From Streptomyces lydicus (GTDB taxonomy: Bacteria; Actinomycetota; Actinomycetes; Streptomycetales; Streptomycetaceae), in the NCBI RefSeq assembly GCF_004125265.1, contig NZ_RDTE01000002.1, positions 1-64,000 of the forward strand: 64,000 nt of DNA, in the 5' to 3' direction. Positions 40,435 to 47,778 of the stretch are shown one piece after another (the first letter of the stretch is position 1; every line of letters begins with the position of its first letter). The position numbers were made by a program, and so were the translations under genes. The notes beneath the pieces are model-generated. The model searched no databases. It had not been told where the DNA came from and saw only the letters and a program-made list of their open reading frames with translations.

Positions 40435-40854
40435 ATGAGCAGCGAGCTCGCACCCCGCAACACCAACGCCGCGCCCGCCCCGGCCAACGGCGACAACCGG
40501 TACAAGGCTGTCCAGACCAAGCTGGCCAGGCTCGGCAAGGCCCTGGACGACGCCGCCGTTGACCTGGAGGTCCTGCGCCGCAGCATGCAGGGCAACGCCA
40601 ATCACACCGACGGCGTCGCCACCGACGTCGAGAACGCCGACCTCGATGCGAAGTTCGTCGTCCTGACCACCAACGTGGCCACTGCCCTGGTCGGCGCCGC
40701 CCGGTCGGTCAAGGTCCTCAAGGACACCACCCAGGAGACCGCCGACCTCACCCACAAGACCCGGCGCGCCCACGCCAAGCTCTACGGCGCGCTGGACGAC
40801 ATCCGCTCCAACCGGCGCGAGAAGACCCCCAAGGCCGGCTTCTTCAACCGCTGA
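40435..40854 (+). CDS. Helical protein preceding the TraB-like translocase
   Basis: The protein has 139 residues from ATG 40435, with GGAGGAG at good spacing. After an Ala/Pro start it is a helical bundle (YKAVQTKLARLGKALDDAAV, LVGAARSVKVLKDTTQETAD) with a basic tail NRREKTPKAGFF. No enzymatic motif is present. Its position, 20 bases after the previous gene and just before the translocase, suggests an accessory transfer role. Confidence 0.65.
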   Translation: MSSELAPRNTNAAPAPANGDNRYKAVQTKLARLGKALDDAAVDLEVLRRSMQGNANHTDGVATDVENADLDAKFVVLTTNVATALVGAARSVKVLKDTTQETADLTHKTRRAHAKLYGALDDIRSNRREKTPKAGFFNR

Positions 40855-40874
40855 CCCCTCCCCCACCCCCCCGC

Positions 40875-40909
40875 CACGGGCGGCCCGCACGACCTGCGGG
40901 CCGCCCGTG
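40875..40909. repeat. Intercistronic hairpin, 15-bp stem
   Basis: CACGGGCGGCCCGCA (40875-40889) and TGCGGGCCGCCCGTG (40895-40909) pair perfectly around CGACC. The translocase ribosome site (AAGGAG) starts 12 bases later. Confidence 0.8.
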
Positions 40910-40931
40910 CCCGCTTTCCGAAGGAGAACCG

Positions 40932-43088
40932 GTGACCACGCCGCCCAGCGTCGCGCTCGAACGCCTCGCCTACACCCTCGTCGCGCCCGTGCTGGCCGTG
41001 GCCCCGAACATCTACCCCGACAGCCCCGTCAACCAGGTCGTGCAGCTGGCCGGCGCCGCCGGAATCGGCGGCTGGGTCCTCGCCGTCAAGAGCGATGAGC
41101 CCGGAGCCGGACGCAAGATCCTGCGCTGGGCCCCGCTGGTCCTGGCCGCCGCCGTCGACGTCGCCGCCAGGCACACCCCCGGCTGGGGCCCGTACTGGCT
41201 GGACGGGCTGCTCGCCGCCGGATGGGCGGCGGCCGGCTACCTGGTGATGCCGTTCTCCCGGCACACCCGCCGCCGCCACCGCCCCGCCGCCGCGACCCCG
41301 ACCCCGGTCCCGGAGTTGGCGCCCGCCGAAGCTCCGGAGCCATCCGTGGCGCATCCGGACGACGGCGCCAACCTGCTCACCCGCCAGGCGCGGATGCTGT
41401 GGGAGCAGGCCGGGATGCCCGCCCGCACCCACATCGTCAAGGCCACCCGGCACCCCGGCCAGCGCCACGACATGACGATCCTGCTGCGCGCCTCGGAGAC
41501 CGGACGACCCATCAGCGGTCTCACGCAGGATGCCGTCGCCGCCCCGTTCGGCGTGCACTCCAGCGACGTCGCCCTCGCGGAGGTCGCCATCCAGCCCGGC
41601 CGCCAGGGCGGACCCGGCTGGATGGAAGCCCACATCACCCCCGACGCCAACCAGCGCCGCCGCAAGAAGCCGACGCCGCAGGAGCGCTGGATGGACCGGG
41701 TCGGCGGGCCCAAGGGCGGCGCACCCGGCTCCGAGCTGGTCCACAAGACCCGCGACGACGAACGCGGGGTCACTTTCTACCGGGCGAAGATGGCCGACTC
41801 CACCGACACCCCGCGCATCGACCTGGCCAAGGTCTGCCGCGCGCTGAACCTGCCCGAGGACGACTCCTGCGTGTTCGTCCTCATCGACGGCAACGAGTTC
41901 CTGATCAGCGCTTTCGACACCCCGCCGCTCAGCGCGATCTTCCCCGCCACCCGCGAGCTGCTGACCCCGGACACCAAGGGCATGTTCGTGTGCGGGTTCA
42001 CCATCACCGGCCAGCCGGTGAAGACCATGGTCTACCAGCACGACAAGAACGCCCCGGCCCACGGCCTCACCCTCGGCGTGTCCCGCTCCGGCAAGACGCA
42101 GTACTTCGCGATCAACATGGCCGCACAGTCCCTCGACGGCCAGGTGGTGTGGCTGTCCACCGTCCGCAAGGACGAGAAGACCACCACGCTGGGCCGGTAC
42201 ATCGACCGGCAGGGCTCGAACGCGCTGTGGATGGCCCGTTCGCTGCGGGCGGCGAAGGCGCTGTGCGAGATCCGGGCGGAGATGCCCTGGCCGCACGACG
42301 GCCAGCCGCACGACTACAAGCCGGGCGACCCCCGCTGCCCCTACCGGCAGCTGAACGTGTACGCGGACGAGTTCATGACCGCGGCGCAGGACGGGGACTT
42401 CGGCGAGTTCATCCAAAAGGACGGCGAGGACCTCACGGTCACCGGGCTGAAGTACGGCATCGGCTTCAACCCGGCGGGCCAGTCGCCGTTCGCGCACAAC
42501 GGGTTCTCCACGGAGATGAAGGACAACCTGCGGCAGAACAGCAGGCCGGTGATCTTCAACATGGGTTCGCCCGGCGCCACCCGCAAGGCCGCGGAGGGCA
42601 CCATGGAGAACGCCTACGACGTGCCGACCATCCCGGCCCGCTACTCCCGCCAGGAAGGCTCCGCGATCGAGCGGGCCATCAAGGGCGAGGCCGACCCCGA
42701 GAACGGCGTGTCCACCGGCGGCGTCGCCGTCATCGTCCTCGACAACGGCCGCGCCGTGCTCATGCGGTCGCTGTACGCGGACTTCGACACCGACCTGTCC
42801 AACCTATTCCCCGACGAGGTCAACCGGCTCACCGACTACGAGATCAGCGAGCTGGAGAAGCGCGGCCTGTGGGGCGACTGGTACCGCGAGCCCGAGCCCG
42901 GCGAGTTCTGGCCCGCCCCCAAGGACGACGACAGCGACGGCGGCGACGGCAAGTCCCGTCACCGCGGCGCCGGAGGGGGCAGCAAGGGCGGCGGGCGCGA
43001 CGCGAAGTCCGGCAGCCACCGTCCCGAGCCGCAGGTCACCTCTGCCCGCCAGGCGCTGGAAGCCATCAAGAGCCTCACCGACGCCTGA
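40932..43088 (+). CDS. TraB-like FtsK/SpoIIIE DNA translocase
   Basis: The protein has 718 residues from GTG 40932. Streptomycete TraB proteins are hexameric membrane pores that move double-stranded plasmid DNA between mycelial cells. Two or three hydrophobic segments lie in the first ~100 residues (AGAAGIGGWVLAV, LVLAAAVDVA, GLLAAGWAAAGYLVM). Walker A is GVSRSGKTQ at 382-390 and Walker B ends in DE at 479-480 (LNVYADEFM). The C-terminal ~70 residues are Gly/Ser/Lys-rich, then a helix that could contact DNA. It is the central gene of the transfer block. Confidence 0.85.
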   Translation: MTTPPSVALERLAYTLVAPVLAVAPNIYPDSPVNQVVQLAGAAGIGGWVLAVKSDEPGAGRKILRWAPLVLAAAVDVAARHTPGWGPYWLDGLLAAGWAAAGYLVMPFSRHTRRRHRPAAATPTPVPELAPAEAPEPSVAHPDDGANLLTRQARMLWEQAGMPARTHIVKATRHPGQRHDMTILLRASETGRPISGLTQDAVAAPFGVHSSDVALAEVAIQPGRQGGPGWMEAHITPDANQRRRKKPTPQERWMDRVGGPKGGAPGSELVHKTRDDERGVTFYRAKMADSTDTPRIDLAKVCRALNLPEDDSCVFVLIDGNEFLISAFDTPPLSAIFPATRELLTPDTKGMFVCGFTITGQPVKTMVYQHDKNAPAHGLTLGVSRSGKTQYFAINMAAQSLDGQVVWLSTVRKDEKTTTLGRYIDRQGSNALWMARSLRAAKALCEIRAEMPWPHDGQPHDYKPGDPRCPYRQLNVYADEFMTAAQDGDFGEFIQKDGEDLTVTGLKYGIGFNPAGQSPFAHNGFSTEMKDNLRQNSRPVIFNMGSPGATRKAAEGTMENAYDVPTIPARYSRQEGSAIERAIKGEADPENGVSTGGVAVIVLDNGRAVLMRSLYADFDTDLSNLFPDEVNRLTDYEISELEKRGLWGDWYREPEPGEFWPAPKDDDSDGGDGKSRHRGAGGGSKGGGRDAKSGSHRPEPQVTSARQALEAIKSLTDA

Positions 43089-43104
43089 CACTCCCATCCA
43101 TCCC

Positions 43105-43134
43105 GGGGCCGGCCCGCCGAGCACGGCCGGCCCC
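43105..43134. repeat. Intercistronic hairpin, 10-bp stem
   Basis: GGGGCCGGCC (43105-43114) and GGCCGGCCCC (43125-43134) pair perfectly with a 10-base loop. Confidence 0.7.
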
Positions 43135-43163
43135 ACCCCGATCCCGAAGGAGCTCCACCCGCC

Positions 43164-43352
43164 GTGGCCCTCTCGATCTCCGCCGCCGTGCTGCTGGGCA
43201 TCATCGTCGCCGTCCTGCTCAAGGGCGAATACGTCCGCTTCGGCTCCATGCTGACCTGCACGCTGTTCGGTTTCACACTCGCCGCGACCGGCTTGGCCCC
43301 GACCATCAACAGCGGCCTCGCCTCGCTCGCCGGACTACTCTCCAACCTCTGA
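43164..43352 (+). CDS. 62-residue two-helix membrane protein
   Basis: GTG 43164 has AAGGAG upstream. Two hydrophobic segments are visible, MALSISAAVLLGIIVAVLL and LTCTLFGFTLAATGLA, with a short polar turn KGEYVRFGS between. Small membrane peptides of this kind follow tra genes on many streptomycete plasmids and assist spread. The assignment is by layout only. Confidence 0.65.
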   Translation: MALSISAAVLLGIIVAVLLKGEYVRFGSMLTCTLFGFTLAATGLAPTINSGLASLAGLLSNL

Positions 43353-43454
43353 CCCGGAGACGCCCGGCCGACTTCACCAACTCTGCTGTGAAGCGCCGGT
43401 ATCTGGCGCATGCTCTTGTCGGGCCCCACCACGATCACGGGGAAGGACAAGGTC

Positions 43455-43598
43455 ATGGCTCACCTCCACTTCACCTGCTGGCGCTGCGGCGAAGACTGCG
43501 TCGTGCACGGCGACGGCTGTGACTGCTGCGACCTGGTCGAAGTCCCCGACGAATGGGACTGCTGGAACTGCGGCGCACTGAACTACACCCCCGACTAA
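43455..43598 (+). CDS. 47-residue zinc-ribbon protein
   Basis: ATG 43455 has GGAAGGA upstream. Cys pairs are CWRC, CDCC and CWNC, with a further DCVVHGDG, enough for one or two zinc sites. It is acidic with three Trp. No function is known; similar tiny zinc proteins occur at 17728 and within larger proteins of this block. Confidence 0.65.
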   Translation: MAHLHFTCWRCGEDCVVHGDGCDCCDLVEVPDEWDCWNCGALNYTPD

Positions 43599-43624
43599 CC
43601 CCCCCGCACCACCACGCACGACGC

Positions 43625-43665
43625 CGAAGGGCGCCGCCGGACATCAACTCCGGCGGCGCCCTTCG
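43625..43665. repeat. Intercistronic hairpin, 17-bp stem
   Basis: Arms 43625-43641 and 43649-43665 are perfect complements with a 7-base loop, one of the longest stems in the block. Confidence 0.8.
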
Positions 43666-43736
43666 CCGTTGCGTGTCCCTCCCTCCCGCCGCCACGGCGT
43701 GGAGGGCGCTCCCTTCGCGTGATCGGAGAAGACCCG

Positions 43737-44225
43737 GTGAACCCCCTGACCAACACCCATTCCGGCATGCCCGAGTCCGAGGCCGCGGCCGAAGCCCGCC
43801 GCCTGATCGACGCGTGGACGAGCAAGCCCATCCAGCACCACCCCACCTCGTTCCGCGACGACACCGAGCCACCGGCCTTCGGCGCCACCCCGCCCGTGAA
43901 GCAGGAAGACCGTCGGATCGTCCCGGCCTGGGCGGCCGGGATCGCCGTCGCCTCGATCGGCGTGGGCGCCGGGGTCACCGGAATCGGCTGCGGGGCGTGG
44001 CTCGTGCTCCAGGGCCTGGCCTCCGCCACGTTGAACGGCGTCCTGATGGTCACCCTGCCGTGCGCGGGCCTGGGGATGGTCGCCACCGCCATCGGCGGCG
44101 TGATCAGCAAGGCGCGCTCCGCCGTCACCAAGACCGTCTACCAGGGCCCGGTCACCCACCACACCGAGATCCGCAACAGCACGCGCGGCATGTTCTTCGC
44201 CCGCACCCGCAACGACATCCGCTGA
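43737..44225 (+). CDS. Membrane protein with two or three helices
   Basis: The protein has 162 residues from GTG 43737, with GGAG upstream. The hydrophilic N-terminus (~60 residues) is followed by WAAGIAVASIGVGAGVTGIG plus GAWLVLQGLA and LMVTLPCAGLGMVATAIGGV, then a polar tail with FFARTRNDIR. It is likely a Spd-type inner-membrane component of the transfer apparatus. The family name is not certain. Confidence 0.65.
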   Translation: MNPLTNTHSGMPESEAAAEARRLIDAWTSKPIQHHPTSFRDDTEPPAFGATPPVKQEDRRIVPAWAAGIAVASIGVGAGVTGIGCGAWLVLQGLASATLNGVLMVTLPCAGLGMVATAIGGVISKARSAVTKTVYQGPVTHHTEIRNSTRGMFFARTRNDIR

Positions 44226-44285
44226 CCGACTCCGGCCAGCCCGCCACCGCTCACCACCGACCTCCGCCGAAGGAGCAGCTGCACC

Positions 44286-45041
44286 ATGCCCAGCAACAAG
44301 CAGATGAACGGCCAGCCCCGCCCGAACAACACCCTCGACCAGTACGAACTGCCCCCGGCCCGCAAGGACAAGCAGCGGCTACGCATCGCATGGAGGAAGT
44401 CCTGGCAGGAGGACGGCTTCCTCTATCAGCGGTGGGAGGACGTCTTCCAGGCCCGGCATGCCGGCTGGCATGAGATCGCCACCTGGATCAAGGCGGCCGC
44501 ACTGTTCGCCGGGCTCAGTCTCATCGTCATGATGGTGGACACCGCCGGCAACATCGCCAGCGCCACCCTCAAGGGCCTGTCCGGGGCCCCGGCCACCGGC
44601 GCCGGTGACGGCAGCGGACTGTGGGGCACAGTCGACCACCCCATCCGGATGTTCCTGGCCGACCAGGCCGCCCACCTCTCCGTCGCCCCAGCCGCCTTGT
44701 ACGCGTTCTGGCAGCTGACCGGACTGCTCGGACTCATCGGCGGCTTCCTCGGCAACGCCGGCGCCCGCATCGCCTGGCTGCTGTTCGGCACGGGAAGCCT
44801 CGCCATGATCTGGTCCGCCGCCCCGGCCGGAGGCCGCGCCGCCGCCACCGGGCTCGCCGCCCTCATGTGGGCGCTGGCCAGCACCTTCGCCCTGCGCGGC
44901 CTGACCCTGCGGCCCATCGTCCACAACCACCCGCCGCAGTACCAGTTCAACCCCGCGCTCCACCTGCACGCCACGATCCCCGCGCCCACCCCGGCCGGTG
45001 ACGATCTCGGTCCCGGCAACGTTCACCCGCTCCAGCGCTGA
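44286..45041 (+). CDS. Membrane protein of the transfer block
   Basis: The protein has 251 residues from ATG 44286, with GAAGGAG upstream. A basic, aromatic N-terminus (LRIAWRKSWQEDGFLYQRWE) precedes about four hydrophobic helices (IKAAALFAGLSLIVMMV, APAALYAFWQLTGLLGLIGG, AWLLFGTGSLAMIWSAAPAG, GLAALMWALASTFALRGL). The tail is Pro/His-rich. It probably works with the neighbouring membrane proteins during mating or spread. Confidence 0.65.
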   Translation: MPSNKQMNGQPRPNNTLDQYELPPARKDKQRLRIAWRKSWQEDGFLYQRWEDVFQARHAGWHEIATWIKAAALFAGLSLIVMMVDTAGNIASATLKGLSGAPATGAGDGSGLWGTVDHPIRMFLADQAAHLSVAPAALYAFWQLTGLLGLIGGFLGNAGARIAWLLFGTGSLAMIWSAAPAGGRAAATGLAALMWALASTFALRGLTLRPIVHNHPPQYQFNPALHLHATIPAPTPAGDDLGPGNVHPLQR

Positions 45042-45096
45042 CCCCGCACTCCACCCCGTCCAGCACCACCGCCACCGAGTCCCGAAGGGGAATCTG

Positions 45097-45363
45097 ATGA
45101 AGCCGCAGGTGAACGAGTTCTGGGTCGGCACCTTCCACGGGAGCCACGACAGCCTCCCCGCCAAGGTCACCGCCACCCGCGACGACACCCCCGACGAGCC
45201 GTACGCCTGGACGTGCAACTGCGGCGCGTCCCAGTCCTTCCCCACCGAGCACGGCGTTCTCCCCACCGCCTGGCGGCACACCCACCCCACCCGCCTCGAC
45301 CAGCTGCGGCAGCGGGCGGACGGGCTGCGGCAGTCGATCGCCCGGCTCCGCCGCACGCGCTAA
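45097..45363 (+). CDS. Hypothetical 88-residue protein
   Basis: ATG 45097 has GAAGGGG upstream. The N-terminal half is beta-like (EFWVGTFHGSHDSLPAKVTA) and contains WTCNCGA, a possible half zinc site. The C-terminal third is a basic helix (LDQLRQRADGLRQSIARLRR). It is the last rightward gene before a minus-strand regulator interrupts the block. Confidence 0.6.
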   Translation: MKPQVNEFWVGTFHGSHDSLPAKVTATRDDTPDEPYAWTCNCGASQSFPTEHGVLPTAWRHTHPTRLDQLRQRADGLRQSIARLRRTR

Positions 45364-45385
45364 CTCCTGACCCGACGCCCTGCCT

Positions 45386-45417
45386 GGTCCTCGGCCGCCC
45401 CTCGGCTGCCGAGGACC
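45386..45417. repeat. Intercistronic hairpin, 10-bp core stem
   Basis: GGTCCTCGGC (45386-45395) and GCCGAGGACC (45408-45417) pair perfectly; outer CCTG/CAGG bases extend it imperfectly. Confidence 0.65.
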
Positions 45418-45492
45418 GGACAGGCCGCCCGGCCTCTGTCCCACCAACTGCACAGCCAGCTGATGAGTTGACATCGAATCCATCGGAAACGG

Positions 45493-45532
45493 CAGTTGCG
45501 CCGCACGAAGTCACATCCGTGCGGCGCAACTG
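45493..45532. terminator. 14-bp hairpin between convergent genes
   Basis: CAGTTGCGCCGCAC (45493-45506) and GTGCGGCGCAACTG (45519-45532) pair perfectly, 15 bases before the stop of the leftward HTH gene. It could terminate both convergent transcripts. Confidence 0.65.
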
Positions 45533-45546
45533 GTGATGAGCCCGAG

Positions 45547-45777
45547 CTACTGCTGGGCGGCTCTCTTTGGTGGCCGGCCGCCGACGTTCGTCCGGTCCCA
45601 CCCCTTCTCCCACTTCACGACAGCCGCACGCTCCCACACTCTGCCTGCCTTCGTCTGGGCGACCGGAGCGGGGAAGTCGGCGCGCGCCACCAGCTTGTTG
45701 GCCCGCTGGCGGCTCACGCTCAGCATCTCCCCGATCTCGGTGACGCCGACGTGCTCGGCGGGAGGCGTGTTCGTCAT
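45547..45777 (-). CDS. Small HTH regulator inside the transfer block
   Basis: The protein has 76 residues from ATG 45777. The helix-turn-helix (VTEIGEMLSVSRQRANKLVA) is of the AlpA/excisionase-like type, with a second half VAQTKAGRVWERAAVVKW and a basic tail. It is the only minus-strand gene between 31.8 and 53.6 kb. It is divergent from the 45912 gene across a region with two nested inverted repeats, its likely operators. Confidence 0.75.
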   Translation of the reverse strand: MTNTPPAEHVGVTEIGEMLSVSRQRANKLVARADFPAPVAQTKAGRVWERAAVVKWEKGWDRTNVGGRPPKRAAQQ

Positions 45778-45804
45778 GCCTTCGAGGATCGAGCCCAGGC
45801 CAGA

Positions 45805-45857
45805 ACCTGTCAACGCCTTTCATTTGTAAACATGTTGACAGGTGAAACCCGTTTACA
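45805..45857. promoter_or_regulatory. Overlapping inverted repeats in a divergent promoter
   Basis: ACCTGTCAAC (45805-45814) pairs with GTTGACAGGT (45834-45843), and TGTAAAC (45825-45831) pairs with GTTTACA (45851-45857). The region is AT-rich and lies between the HTH gene and the 45912 gene. It suits binding of the HTH protein to control both directions. Confidence 0.65.
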
Positions 45858-45911
45858 GCATGGTGAGTGTGTACCTCGCGAGTCCACCACCTCACCCGGA
45901 GGTAAAAGCCA

Positions 45912-46325
45912 GTGCGTGCACGCGACTTCGACCCGACCGGCGAGCACCACGGCGGCCTCCCCACCTACCCCTGGCGGATGGCCCCGGTCAATGAGGGCCT
46001 GGCCACCCGCCGCCAACTGCGCGCCCTCGGCCTGCGCATCGGCGGCCAGCCAGTCGCCGCGCAAATCCTGTGCCGCAACGGCCGCCGGTACGCGTACCTC
46101 TACCGGATCGACCTCGCCAAGCCTGTGCGCCCGATGACGATCGGCAAGGAGGCCGCGCTCGACAAGGCGATGGCAGCACGTCAGACCTGCCCTCGCTGCT
46201 CGCGCCGGTATTTCACGTGCCTCCCGCTCAAGACGCTCGGCAACTGCCTGGAGTGCCACGACGGCACTCCAGCCGACCCGCGCACCTACATCGCTCCCCC
46301 GGCCAAGCACCGGCTGGCCGCCTGA
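45912..46325 (+). CDS. RRQL-type protein with C-terminal zinc site
   Basis: The protein has 137 residues from GTG 45912, with GGAGG upstream. The first half carries TRRQLRALGLRIGGQPVAAQ and RYAYLYRIDLAKPVRPM. The second half has CPRC and CLEC pairs. Proteins of this form are frequent on streptomycete mobile elements but have no known activity. It is directly downstream of the divergent operator region. The stop overlaps a CTG that opens the next frame. Confidence 0.65.
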   Translation: MRARDFDPTGEHHGGLPTYPWRMAPVNEGLATRRQLRALGLRIGGQPVAAQILCRNGRRYAYLYRIDLAKPVRPMTIGKEAALDKAMAARQTCPRCSRRYFTCLPLKTLGNCLECHDGTPADPRTYIAPPAKHRLAA

Positions 46326-46732
46326 CCGAAAGGGCCTCCGCGCGTGCCACCGACACCTCCGCCTTCCCCGAGCAGGACCACCTCGGCAGGATCCGCAGCG
46401 GAGCCAACGCCTACGCCGGCATCTGCCGGGCCATCCCGCTCGTGACCGCCCGGCGCCTGCCCGCCGCCCTGCTGCTCGCGGCCCTGCCCGTCGCTGTGGC
46501 GACGGCCACCGCCGTGCTCAAGGCCGGCCACTGGCGGCTGTACGCCGACCGGCACCGCATCGAGCTCAAGCCCCAGCCCCGCCGCTCCTGCCCCGACTGC
46601 CGGGGCGATGGCGGCTGGTGGGTCGGCGGCGCGAACCCGGAGATGGAGGCGTGCAGCTGCTGGGCGTACCGGCGCGAGCTGTGCATCCGGCTCCTGCCCT
46701 TCCCGGCCTGGCCGGACGAACCCCCGTTCTGA
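46322..46732 (+). CDS. Membrane/zinc protein with apparent CTG start
   Basis: Third-position GC is high throughout this frame from CTG 46322, which overlaps the preceding TGA as CTGA. No ATG, GTG or TTG precedes it in frame. The next conventional start, GTG at about 46440, would drop a coding-looking stretch (FPEQDHLGRIRSGANAYAGI). The product (136 residues) has one hydrophobic segment (LPAALLLAALPVAVATATAV) and a Cys-rich site CPDCRGD...CSCW. Confidence 0.55.
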   Translation: MTERASARATDTSAFPEQDHLGRIRSGANAYAGICRAIPLVTARRLPAALLLAALPVAVATATAVLKAGHWRLYADRHRIELKPQPRRSCPDCRGDGGWWVGGANPEMEACSCWAYRRELCIRLLPFPAWPDEPPF

Positions 46733-46843
46733 ACGACCCGACCTCGGCCACAACGGCCGGATCGGGACCGCCAGGTGGCCGCGCATCGGCAAAGGACCGA
46801 CCACCCCGCTCCTCACCCTCATCGAGATCAGGAGAGACCCAGC

Positions 46844-47353
46844 ATGACGCATCGCCCCGACATCTTCGCCGCCCTTCTCGGACTGACCCGCGCCGGAAGC
46901 AAGATCGGAGATTTCTGGGTCCAGGACGACTTCTGCGCCCGCGTGAAGGGCGCCTCCGACGACCACCCGGTCACCTACCAGGACCCGGACACGAAGAAGG
47001 AGACGACCCACGGCACCGCCGACGGCCTCAAAGCGTGCCTGCACCACTGCCTCACCTACACGGCCACGCAGGCGATCGTCGCCGGGGCCGGCGCCCGCGC
47101 GCTCGGCATCAAGGTCCACCCGGCCGCCGCCGCGGCCGCCCTCGCCATCTCCTTCGGCACCCACTACGCCGCGGACCGCCGCGTCCCGGGCAAGGGCCTG
47201 CTGGAGAAGATCGCCACCAAGACCGGCAAGGGCAGCTTCTACAAGCTCGCCGACTACGGCATCAACGGCGCCTTCCACCTGGACAGTGCGTGGCACCACG
47301 GCTGGGAGACCCTCGCCGCCCTGGTCGCCACCACCAAGGCCACCACGCGATGA
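46844..47353 (+). CDS. Hypothetical protein
   Basis: The protein has 169 residues. ATG 46844 has AGGAGAG upstream. It contains DIFAALLGLTRAGSKIGDFW, CLHHCLTYTATQAIVAGAGA, a mildly hydrophobic AAAAALAISFGTHYAADRR, and FHLDSAWHHGWETLAALVA. The His-rich pattern suggests a metal site, but no family is claimed. A short broken gene follows at once. Confidence 0.6.
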   Translation: MTHRPDIFAALLGLTRAGSKIGDFWVQDDFCARVKGASDDHPVTYQDPDTKKETTHGTADGLKACLHHCLTYTATQAIVAGAGARALGIKVHPAAAAAALAISFGTHYAADRRVPGKGLLEKIATKTGKGSFYKLADYGINGAFHLDSAWHHGWETLAALVATTKATTR

Positions 47354-47581
47354 CCTACCTGTCGACACGGCCACCATGCTGATCCGCGGCGCCCTCGGCG
47401 CCGGGGCCTGGCGGTCACCGGCGCCATCGCGGTCATCGCCGCCGACCTGACCCTCACGCCCGCGGCGCCTGCTGGCCCAGGCCCGCGCCATCGGCCTCCC
47501 CACCGCGTCGGCCACACCGACAGCGACGAGGACGCCACCAGTCTCTCCATGCAGATCCAGTTCCAGGCCCTGGACGACTGA
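47350..47581 (+). pseudogene. Frameshifted small membrane protein
   Basis: Coding-like pieces lie in different frames: MLIRGALGAG near 47376, LAVTGAIAVIAADLTLTP, RLLAQARAIGLPTA, then DSDEDATSLSMQIQFQALDD ending at about 47581. Together they would form a roughly 65-residue single-helix protein. Two or more shifts break it. Confidence 0.45.
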
Positions 47582-47611
47582 CGGACTGCCCGTTCCACCC
47601 CGGCCGAGAAG

Positions 47612-47639
47612 GACGGGGCGCTTCTTCGTGCGCCCCGTC
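47612..47639. repeat. Intercistronic hairpin, 10-bp stem
   Basis: GACGGGGCGC (47612-47621) and GCGCCCCGTC (47630-47639) pair perfectly around TTCTTCGT. Confidence 0.7.
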
Positions 47640-47675
47640 TTCGCTGTGGCCGTCTGACCTGCACCAACAGAAAAG

Positions 47676-47723
47676 GCATCCTCAAAAGATGCCAATCCCT
47701 AGAAATGTATCTTCTGAGGATGC
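47676..47723. promoter_or_regulatory. AT-rich island with inverted repeat GCATCCTCA/TGAGGATGC
   Basis: The 9-bp arms at 47676-47684 and 47715-47723 are perfect and enclose an AT-rich stretch. A smaller repeat GGCATC/GATGCC (47675-47680, 47688-47693) is nested at the left. This stands out in the GC-rich block and lies 56 bp before the next gene, so it is a likely regulated internal promoter. Confidence 0.55.
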
Positions 47724-47778
47724 ATTATTGGCGGGTGGGGGCGCCCGGCCCCCGCCCTCTCCGACCAAGGAGTCCACC

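Noticed and set aside
46342..46445. Small Pro/Thr-rich frame with a good ribosome site (GAAAGGG then GTG)
   Set aside because: The overlapping frame from CTG 46322 has far better codon bias; this one has the composition of a shifted shadow.
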